Assembly (NCBI RefSeq): GCF_023278565.1
Contig: NC_064678.1
Span: 5,146,001-5,210,000 of the forward strand
Direction: 5' to 3'
Source of the DNA: Colletotrichum lupini
Lineage: Eukaryota > Ascomycota > Sordariomycetes > Glomerellales > Glomerellaceae
Length of the DNA stretch: 64,000 nucleotides
This document shows positions 46,691 to 56,622 of this stretch, in pieces; within the stretch, counting starts at the first letter, position 1; every line of letters begins with the position of its first letter. Position numbers and translations under genes: made by a program. The notes beneath the pieces are model-generated. The model made no database searches, was not told the origin of the DNA, and saw only the letters and a program-made list of their open reading frames with translations.

Positions 46691-47203
46691 TGTTACGAAG
46701 GTAACTTTGTTTACCTTATTATTCGCCTTATTATCAATATTACGTAAGCAAACTATATACCATATTAATCTACGATTTCTGTAGATTATTATAGGTATTG
46801 ATTATGTAAGCAATACTGCTTATATAAGCTTACGTGAGCAGTGGAAAGTACTGGAAGATAACTGAATAATCTGGAATTTACTCGAGGCGGAATTACGTAC
46901 TACGATTACGCATTCACTTACGTATATGCTTATTAATTATATCATAATTAATAAGCAATGGAATATTCTAGTAGGAGGTTTTTATGCCTATATGTAGGCG
47001 TGTATTTGCCTACCTAGACCTTTCGTTAAGCAAGCAACTTCTCATATAGTAATTCAACTATATTACTCTCTTTATTACAAAAACCTCTTTTATATACGCT
47101 TATTTCCCTATATTCATATATTCTTGCTTCTATATGAATATTCACTTTTCATATTCTATATAAGAATATCCCGCATTACCTCGTTAAAGCTATACGTGCT
47201 AGA
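46691..47203 (+). repeat. Copia 3' LTR
   Basis: 513 bp; by eye it is identical to the 5' LTR except for one C missing in a run of four. Confidence 0.93.
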
Positions 47204-48386
47204 ATAAGCTACCTACTACGATTTTTATATTAATTAATTATTAATAGTTATTTCTATATATAACCCGTACTTACTAATCGTAAAGTACGAAAATAATTAA
47301 TTTAGGATTATTAAAATATAGACTAATAATATATTAAGCCTATTTAATATTAACTTTATAAAAAAAGAGAATAAAGAGCTTTAAAAAGCGGGCTTTATAA
47401 TAAAGCTAAAAAAAGTCCTTATAATAAATACCCCCTTAGTATTTAATAATAGGATTCTTATAATTAAAAAAAAAACTATTGTTTTTTAATAAAAAGGGTA
47501 GAATAAAAAGATTAACCTCGTTAATCTAAACGTAACCGATATTAAAAAGTAATATAAAGCTAAGCTCGTATAAGGAGTATATATTATAAATATTTATTAG
47601 CCCGAGGTAACGTTTAATTACGCTAGGGTAACGTAAGTTATAAATCTAACTAAATAAGATATTAAAGTACTTAATAAGCGGCTTAAGTAGTAATAAATAA
47701 ATCTTAATTAAGGTCTTATTTACTACTTAATTAACTTTATAATTAGTAAGCTTTACGTCTTTATTAATAAGTTATTTATAAATAATAATAACCTTATTTC
47801 GTAATTAGGGTATATTATTATCCTAACTAATAAGAATATAAATAAAAATAAATTTACTATATATAGCAATATAATCCACTACTTATTAACTAAAAATAAA
47901 TAAATAATAAGAAATATATTAATATTAAAGGTTTATAGTATAGTTAATAACATTAACCTCTTTTACGCAATTTTAATAACGCTAAAGAAAATTATTAATC
48001 AAATTAGCCTTTTACTTATTTTAACGGTTATTTATACTAATTCCTACTCGCTCTATAAATACCTCGTTAAATTAAGAATAAAAAAAGAAAAGCTTATAAT
48101 TAATATTATAGCCCTTAGGTAATTATATAAAAAGCGCAAAATACTTAAGATCCGTTAGATTAATAATAAAAATAACTTTATAAACGCTTTTATAAAAGTA
48201 ATACTAAATAAGGGATTAGAGTAATTCATAAGTAGTAAAAAAGTTATTATATAAATAAAGGGATAGGTTATATAAAAAAAGTAAAAAAAAGGGAGAAAAA
48301 GGAGATAACTTAATAAACGGGCCCGAGGTTAAATTATACCTCTAACTATAGTAATTAAATTAATAAAAAAAAAAGAAAGTTAGTAT

Positions 48387-48588
48387 TAAATTAAAAGTCT
48401 AATTCGACCGCGGTATATAACTAACTATATAAGGGCTAATCAAGGGCCCTATTTATAATTATTATAGCTAGCCTAACTTATGGTTAGAACCTCCTTTTTA
48501 TACTTACTACGTAGATATTTATATAGTTTAATTAATCTCTTTGTTAACTACGGTTCGAACTAACTACCCTATAATAGGGATACTAATA
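48387..48588 (+). repeat. LTR of the RIP-degraded element (right)
   Basis: 202 bp, the same length as the left LTR and followed by the ATTAT duplication. Differences are mostly C/T and G/A. Confidence 0.8.
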
Positions 48589-48593
48589 ATTAT

Positions 48594-51500
48594 AATAAAA
48601 TAATAATAAAATAAATAATAATAATAAGAGCTTTAACGGGCTTTTATTTATCCCCCCCTCGGAGTTTAAAAATAAAAATAAGATTAGTTTAAATAATAAG
48701 TCCTTTAAAAAAAGTATATCGTATACTTATTATTTTAAAAATTTATATTTAATATTATTTTAAGGTTTAAAAAATATAAAGCTAGCTTTTTTTAAAAAAG
48801 TAATAAAAAATAAAGAAAAACGCTAAGAAGCTAAAGTACCCCCTATAGTAAATATAGTTCTTTTTATTATTTTAAGCTTATTTAATATATACTTAGTCCT
48901 TAAAAAGTTTAAAAAAGAGGCTCTTAAGGAACGGGAGATTTAATACTTACCCTATTTTAAAATAGCCCTTTAGTATACTAATTTTAAAAATAGTAATTAT
49001 TATTTAATAAAAAGTAATAGTTAGTATATGCGCTATTTTAATAGTTATTTAGTTAAAGGGTATATTAATATATTAATCGTTTTATAATTAATAACCTAGG
49101 CCCTTACCGAGGCTATTATAAATAGCGCTCCCTCTTTTATAAATATATTATCCTTTTTTATTATTAAAAAGCGTACTTTTAATTATAGTTTTAATAAGAT
49201 ATTACTAAGCTCTATAATATCGTTTACTAAATATATAATAATTAAAAGATATATAAGAACTATATTAGCTTTTATATAAAGGACTTTTTTAACGCGCGCC
49301 CCTAGTCCTTTTTTATACTTATTATAGTTATTTATAATTAACTTCTTATTATACTACCCGCTTTTATATTTTAAGTTATCAATTTAATAATTATTCTAGC
49401 TCTTATACCCCCTATTACCCCTATTATTCTTAATTTTATAAACTTTAAAATACGTAAAACGCGTTTTTTAATATACATACTAACCCTCTTTTTTAATAAC
49501 GCTATACTCTTAATAATTACGTACTTTATAAACTAAGAATTTAAATAATAAATATAAACCTAGGTCTTATTTTTATATATATATACTTTATAAAATAAAG
49601 TTATTCTAAAAGTTTAGGCTTTTAAACTATAAGAGGTTTTTATTTTATTTATTTTAAGCCTCCGGGCCGTATTTTAAGTTCTATTTATTATTTATTTTTA
49701 AATATTAAGTTTTTTAAATATAGCTTAAATTAATTATTCTTAACTATTTTAGCTATTTATAATAGTTTTTTATATATTATAAAAGTTAAAAAATATATAG
49801 AAATATTCGAACTTAGTTTATAAAAAGTTTTTAGTAAGTCTATTTACTAATATATTTTTTATTAATATATAAGTAACTTTAAAGCTATTTTTAGCGTGCT
49901 CTTATTTTAGTTATATATTTTATATATTAATATAGTAAAGTTAAGTAACTATTTTTTCTTTTTCCTTTATAATAAGTTAAATCGTTTATTAATTATTGTA
50001 GTTAACTAACTATACTTTTCTTAAATTAAGAGTAATATTTTTAAAAAGGCGCTTTAGAACTATAGTCTTTTTTATAGTTTTTTTAAAATAAAAAAGCTTA
50101 GCTTTAGTAATTAATATTATAACTATCGCTTAGTATACTAATTATTATTAAATTAGGCTATTAAAAAAGAATATTATATATTTTTAAAATAATTATTGTA
50201 TTACCTTATTATTCATAAAATTAGTATTTTTAATTAAAAATAATAATTACGTACTTAGTATATTATTATAATAGAGCGTAAAATATCTCGTCATATAAAA
50301 ATATTAAATATAGTAGTTAATTATTTTAATATAAGTTATGCTTAAGTTAGTTAGAAACTATAATAATTATAAATAAATAAAAGCGACGTTTAGTTTAATT
50401 ATAATAGTTATATAAAATATACTCTTAACCTTCTCTTGATGGCTCTTTATTTCCTCTTTTATTACTTACTCCTTATTTAGTTTAAACTCTTTTTAAAAAA
50501 GAGGGGTAGCTAGATATAATAAATTTATAAAGTTAAAGCGCTTAATAACTTACTTAATATATACGTTATAAATAAAATAAACCTTATAAGTAATATAGTT
50601 TTATAAAATCCGCACTCTAAAAAAGTAATTAATTAGTCTATTCTTTTTAAAATTAATATATTTTTTTATACTATTAACGATCCCTTAAGCTACTTTTTAG
50701 TCGTTTTAATAATTAAAAATAATAAAGTTATTAATATAAAATACTAATATTATTTTCTTATTTATAGTTTAGTAAATATAAATCTCTTTATAGTTATATA
50801 TTATATTTATATTACAAAGTATAGAAGTAAAAGTTTAAAACTAGAGAATTACTAAGTTTCGGAAGTTATATAGAGTACGTTAGAGCTTATTTACTTTATT
50901 AATAACTTTATATCTTTTTAAGAGTTTAATAATTATTAGTTTATTACTCTTAAAAAGCGCGTTAAGGAATACGTTAATAATATTTTACTAATTTATTTTA
51001 AGGTTAAATTAGGTAATTATTATTCTTATAAGCCTAAAGGCTTTTATAATAAGCGTCGAAGCGTACGTATTTTATAAAGGGTTAAGTAGTTATATATCCC
51101 CCCTTATATATATACGTACTTTTACCTCGCTAACTTCGTTATTAACATCGTATTTATAAATATATACTTATTTTAATAAAAATAAGATCCCTTATTTAAA
51201 ATTATAATCGATCTCTTTTTATATACTAATATCCCTTAGTTTTTTTATTTTTACGTTTATAGTATCCCTAAGTAGCTTTTATAATTATAGTAAGAGATAT
51301 TTAATATTATTAAACTTCTTTAGTAAGCTTTAAAAATTAATTTTAATAAGTTATAGTTTTTAAACTCCTTTGGAGCGCTCTAAATAAGTCTTATAAACTA
51401 CTCTTTTTATTATTTAATAAAATATTATATATTTTATATTACTTTTTTTTATAGCTTTTTATTAATTAAATATAAACGTAGAAAAAGAGTAGTCTTAGAG

Positions 51501-54500
51501 ACGGTTATAATAATCGCCGTTTCTTATATTTAAATATAAGAGCGTTATAAAAATATTATTATTAAAGCGTTATAGAGGTTTACGGGCCCGGTTTAAATAT
51601 TTAAAACTTAATAGAGCTTTATTTAGTACTTAATAAAGTAGTTTTTATAAGCTCTGTTTTTATATAATAATAGAGGTTTATTATAAGGGTTTTTTATTAA
51701 TATTAACTTTAGTATTAAGAATTATCTTTTTATAATTAATACCTTATTTATTACGTACTCTAGCGTTTTATTAAGAGCTATTAAGAATTAAAACCTCGAG
51801 AACTTTTATAATATATATAAGCGCTTATAAAAAGGATTATAAACTACGTAAAACTATTTATAACTTAGTTATTATATCCCCTTTTTTATCCCTATTCCTA
51901 AGCTTATATAAGGGGGTTATTTTAAAAATTAATAATAAAAATAAGATTATATTAGCCTCTTTAGTTTTATTTACTATACTTTAAAATACGTTTATTAGTT
52001 ACTTAGTCTCCTAAATAATTAAAAATTTAATAATAATACTATTTTTAATTATAGAGTTATTTTAAATATTAGTATTTTTAAAGTCTAGATTTACTTCCCT
52101 AAGTACTTAAACTAACTTATTATTAATATTAAAATTTTTTTCATATTTCTTAGATTACTAAATTTACTTATTTATTTATAATAGCTTGCTCTTCGTATGC
52201 GGGATTATAAAAAACTTTTTTATTAAACTTAATATTCTTCGTAATAAATACTTACTTAAGCGTAGGTACTTAGACCTTATATAAATTATATATTTCTAAT
52301 ATATATTTAACTAAGTATTTTATATACCCGCGGGGAAGTATTTTAAACTCTTTTTAACGTATACTCTTTTTATAATTTTTATAAAAAGGGTATACTTAGT
52401 AACTATATATATAAAAGCTACCGAGATACGAGGTAACTAGTTTAGAATCCCGTACTTAGTAACCTATTTATTACTAGCGTTAATACCGCTTTTACTAATT
52501 AATTTTTATTATAATAAATAAATCTCTTTTATTAGCCTCCTATAAGGTAATATTATAAATAAAAACTACTATTAGTACTATTTTATCTTATAAATTTATA
52601 AAAAGGTTTATAAAAAAGCGTATTTTATAAGCTTTAGTAATTATAAATTAACTTACTCTTTTAGCGTTACTTACGGGTTCTTTTATATATAAAAGTAAAA
52701 ATTCTATTCTAATTCCTAGCTTATTATACTACGTTTTATATATATGTTTAACGTTTATAATTAAGAGAGCGGTTTTATTATTATTTTTAAAAAAGTAAAT
52801 TAAAATCCCTTTTTAATAATAAATCGCTACTTCGAGGCTTTATAGTATAAAAAGCACTTCCTCCTCTATTTTAATTTTTAAAAAGAACCCCCTAAGCTAC
52901 TTATTATATTTATTAAAAGCTATAAATATATATTATTATCTATTAAAAAATAGTTTAAAATAAAAGAGATTTTAATATATACGGTACTATAATTATAAGG
53001 CTTTTTTTAAGGGTAGTCTTCTTAAGATTACTATCTTAGCTTTAAATAATATATATACTTTATATTTAACTTATAATAGAGGTTTAATACGTATACCTCG
53101 AGTTTTATATAATAATTAATAAAGAGTATTAGGTCTAAAATAACCTATTTTAAAATATTAAAAGAGCGTACTATTAGACTTCTTATAGGTACGTTAATAT
53201 AAGTAACGGAATGTTTTATAGCTAATTAATAATATAATACTAACTAAGTTTTATAAAATATACTCAAGGTTTATAAAAAAAGGATAGGATTAAAAGAGCT
53301 TATATTTAAAGAAAACTAGATTATTTTTTTAAATAAGATATTTTTTAATAATACTTTTATAAAGCGTTCTTTATTATAAAATATAATTTAGACTATAGTA
53401 CTAAAGTGCGCTTCTATTTAGTAAAGTCTTTAAGATTATATTAATATAAAATCCCTTAACGTAAGTAACGTTTTAAAGCTTTAGATTATAAGTTTTTTTT
53501 TTTAAGTCTATTTAAAACGCTTTTTATAATACGAGTACTACGTATAGTAATAAGTAATATAATAGTTCTTAATTTAATATAGTTTTTATTATTTAATAAT
53601 ACGTAACTCTTAGGTTTAAATAAGCTCTTATTATTAACTAAATATATTATTTTATAACTATTTATTACCGTACTCTAAAAAAGGGGGTAAGCGCTACTTA
53701 TAAGAATACTAAAAATTACGTTTATTTTTAAGTTTTAACTCTTTATAAGTATAGTAACTACGTAGCCTTCGTTTTAGTTTATTAATAAGCTCGCTATAAG
53801 TTAGTTAGAGGATTTTTTTAAAAACTTAGGTTTTTTAAGGGTTCTATTATTCCTTAGCTAACTAGCTTTTTTAAGCTTATTATAAAGTAATTTTTACTTA
53901 CTTAATTTAATAATAGCGAGGACTTCTTTTATATAGCTCTTTAGTATTCGTATTAATAACTTATTAACGTTTTAATTTATAAATACTTCTTTTAATTTTT
54001 AATATACTATAGGGCGCTATAGATATACGTAATTATAAAAGTATATAACGTTATTTTTATTGTTTACGTCGTTAACTAAGTTAAAGCGTTTAATAAAAGT
54101 AAAATAAGCCCTTTTTTAATTTAAAAGTCGTTTAATATATACGTCCTAAGTTATTAAATTAAATATATATATAATTTTTTTAAAGGTCCTCGTATACGTT
54201 TTAAAAATTATTAATTTACTAAAGGTTTTATATATACGTTAGCCCTATATAGGGTTAAGTCTAAACTTAATTATAATTAAGAAGTTAAGTATAGCGATTT
54301 CTTTATTAATTTTTAAAATATTATACGTTTTAGCTCAGAGGTAAATAAACTATTACTCTTTATATTAATATTTAAGGTTAATTCTAGTCCTCGTTTTATT
54401 AAAGGCTTATTAATACTCCTTTCGAACTATATTCCTTATTATTAATTTAGGGGGCATAAATTCCTATTTTAAATATTTAATAATTTATTATATACTAAAC

Positions 54501-55201
54501 TTAGCACCGTTCTTAATAACTTTTTAAAATACGTATTTATATAATATAGCGTTAACTAATTTTATTAATTACTAAGCGAGGATTTTAATATATATATTAA
54601 TAATATTACGTTTATAAGTTATAAATTACTTATATTTAGTATTAAGTTCTTATTAGTTTTAAATATTTTTAAGTATATAGATTCTTTTTATAAGTATAAT
54701 ATAGGGATAGATTTATTTATATAAAATAAGTAATATAGTTAGTTTTATAAAAAGAAACCCGGCTTAGTTTTATAAATTACTTATACTTAAAGAAGTTAAA
54801 AAGTTCGTATTAAGAATTATGTTTAAAAGCTATTAATAAATAATTTCTTAGTTTTTTTAGTTATTTTTAAACGCTTTATAATAAGCTTAATAAGCTTATA
54901 GTTTTTTTTTATTATAAGTTATAATTAATTATCCGAATTTTAAAGGTAAAATAAGTATTATAAAAGGGTTAAAAAATATATTAAAATTTAAAGCGTTTAA
55001 GTCGACGTATTTTTAAACCCCGACGCTCTTATTTATAATACGAAGTATATTAAACTATTTAATTTAATTATTATAACTAATTAATTTGGCTTAGGTTAAA
55101 GTAGGTATAAGTAAGTTAGTTATTTTAAAGAGATCGTAAGAATCGTATTAATAAGTACGTTATCGTGGTATAAGGTCTTAACTAAGAGCTGGGCTCATAA
55201 C
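48594..55201 (-). other. RIP-ruined interior of the outer element, no surviving gene
   Basis: About 6.6 kb of very AT-rich DNA nearly devoid of CpA and TpG. Stops are so dense that no frame can be read. Together with 34165-35240 it forms the body of the outer short-LTR element. Confidence 0.7.
55189..55200 (-). other. Primer-binding site of the outer element
   Basis: The minus strand reads TTATGAGCCCAG one base inside the right 61-bp LTR. It has escaped RIP and matches the copia primer site. Confidence 0.75.
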
Positions 55202-55262
55202 TATCATAAAAAGCGGGCCCACTCAATGTGGGCAGCATTAACCACATCCATATCTCGTGACA
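55202..55262 (-). repeat. 61-bp LTR, right copy (5' LTR)
   Basis: Identical to the left copy over 55 bases. The remaining six at its inner edge read TATCAT instead of TGTCAC, one G-to-A and one C-to-T change as RIP makes. It is followed by the AAATA duplication. Confidence 0.85.
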
Positions 55263-56016
55263 AAATACCACCCAGCACCACGTACAAGCCACTGACTCGA
55301 CTGCAATGCGACTTCGGCCAAAATCTGGATGGTGTTTTTGTGCTCTAGGATAACGGCGAAACCCTAGAGGCTGGTGCTGTGCCAATTTCATCCGGGTTGA
55401 TTTTTTCTTGAAAACTCATTATCACATTGGTTCGTCAGTTATGAAGCTCGATCCTTTGGGCGTACCTGTTCTGCACAACTCTGATGCTGAGAGTACATAC
55501 CGTGCTAGGTACGCCAACACGATAGTGACACACACGCTTCGCGCGGAGACAGCCTATGAATACTTACTCAGTCCCACGCACCCATCTGTGCAGCCGTTAA
55601 CGCAACACTCAAGATTTCTATTGGCAGAGGATCCGGGATGTCCATACCTAGCGTGCTAGCCAGGCCACCCAATATGTTTGACACCTGATTCTTTACCAAT
55701 GCGGCGGGATTGTCCACATCACGGATAATAACCCTGGTCTGAAAAAGCCGCCAAGTGGTCTAGGTTAGCAGTTGCACCAACAAGTCACTTCATGCGGAGC
55801 TTCCTGCTGAAGAATGTGGCACTGGGGTTGCAAGATCCAGGGGTCTTATCAACTGACCACTCAGAAGCTCGAGATATTTCATCCATTTTCCGAAGATGTG
55901 CGAATTTCCGCTGTTGACCGTCGAGAGCTCCCCCCTCTCTCATAATCATACTCTTCGCTCTTTGTTTGTATAGACAACTCGTGTAGACGGTGAGTCATCG
56001 ATCGTACTTCGTCATA
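55263..56016. other. Normal-composition island upstream of the P450 remnant
   Basis: Ordinary-GC DNA, once joined to 34,103. It has no recognised gene of its own and presumably carries the P450 promoter. Confidence 0.5.
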
Positions 56017-56423
56017 ATGTTGGGCACTATTCTTGCATTCGTGGCGCTGTTAGCCTTCTATCTCATCGGCAGCGCCATCTACAACGTCACTCTCCATCCG
56101 CTGGCCGATGTGCCCGGCCCCAAGATCTGCGCCATTACTCGAATTCCATACTGGCTTGTCGCATTGAAAGGTGAAGATATAGAATGGATGAAGAGCTTAC
56201 ATGAAGCTTATGGCCCTGTCGTTCGTTTCGGCCCTACGGACCTAAGTTACACGGCCGGAGAGGCCTGGAATGATATCCATGGGCCCAAGGTGACTGAAAA
56301 AGCCCAAGAGTTCTCAGTTCAGCCTGTGAATGGTGCGTCATATCCCGACAGCTTAGGTTCCCAGATTCAACTTTGGCACATGAGCTAACACCAAATACCG
56401 ATGGGTTGCAGGCGTCCCAAGTA
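56017..56423 (+). pseudogene. Cytochrome P450, 5' fragment cut by an LTR insertion
   Basis: Exon 1 (56017-56332) encodes an N-terminal membrane anchor (LGTILAFVALLAFYLIGSAIYNV), the proline-rich hinge HPLADVPGPK and YGPVVRFGPTDLSY, typical of fungal secondary-metabolism or xenobiotic P450s. The start is the ATG at 56017; the frame opens earlier only with GTG. A 79-base intron follows (GTGCGT donor, CAG acceptor). Exon 2 then reads G-V-P-S for 12 bases before the LTR begins at 56424. The I-helix, ExxR and haem-binding Cys regions are missing from the window, so this copy cannot make an enzyme. The fragment itself shows no RIP. The rest of the gene, if it exists, should lie beyond the right insertion. 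Confidence 0.85.
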
Positions 56424-56622
56424 TGTTAGTATCCCTATTACAGGGCAGTTAGTTCGAACCGTAGTTAACGAAGAGATTAATTAAACTATATAAATATTTG
56501 CGTAAGTATAAAAAAGAGGTTCTAACTATAGGTTAGGCTAGTTATAATAATTATAAATAGGGCCCCTAATTAGCCCCTATATAGTTAGCTATATACCGCG
56601 GTTAAATTCGACTTTTAATTTA
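56424..56622 (-). repeat. LTR of the inverted second copy
   Basis: Its outer edge TGTTAGTATCCC keeps the original TG, where the first copy shows the RIP-altered complement ATA. It is less mutated at this edge than the other two LTRs. Confidence 0.8.

Larger units (their letters stand above)
41277..47203 (+). mobile_element. Intact Ty1/copia LTR retrotransposon, recent insertion
   Basis: LTRs of 514 and 513 bp enclose one complete Gag-Pol frame. The target-site duplication is ATAAG (41272-41276 and 47204-47208). The primer-binding site and polypurine tract sit directly inside the LTRs. The insertion lies in the older RIP-degraded element; the flanks rejoin into sequence homologous (inverted) to about 57,800 in the second copy of that element. 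The LTRs differ by a single C in a C run, so the insertion is young. CA and TG dinucleotides are common, unlike the surroundings, so RIP has not acted visibly. The element is nonetheless AT-rich and full of short perfect hairpins. Confidence 0.95.
35241..48588 (+). mobile_element. RIP-degraded LTR retrotransposon, Gypsy-like, carrying a nested copia element
   Basis: It is bounded by 202-bp LTRs at 35241-35442 and 48387-48588 and by the duplication ATTAT (35236-35240 and 48589-48593). The LTR starts TGGATTAAAAG and ends in what was ACA, now ATA. Removing the nested copia element leaves about 7.4 kb. All frames are broken, but one fossil stretch on the plus strand at about 40,043-40,187 still reads RAFRIIKKK and, further on, KPNGLILTLLIFRVY. 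That resembles the integrase C-terminal region of fungal LTR-element Pol and sets the direction. CpA and TpG are nearly absent. The Gypsy assignment rests on length and this remnant only. Confidence 0.75.
34104..55262 (-). mobile_element. LTR retrotransposon with 61-bp LTRs (outer element of a nest)
   Basis: Two 61-bp direct repeats bound this block: one at each end, beginning TGTCAC and ending GTGACA. The flanking host bases are AAATA on both sides (34099-34103 and 55263-55267), a 5-bp target-site duplication. Inside the right repeat, one base away on the minus strand, lies TTATGAGCCCAG, complementary to the anticodon arm of initiator tRNA-Met, the half-tRNA primer site used by copia-type elements. 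Inside the left repeat the minus strand reads TAGGGGGTA, a plausible polypurine tract. So the element runs right to left. Without the nested 35241-48588 insertion (and its 5-bp duplication) it is about 7.8 kb. The interior is ruined by RIP and no frame survives. The short LTRs keep normal composition. Confidence 0.85.
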
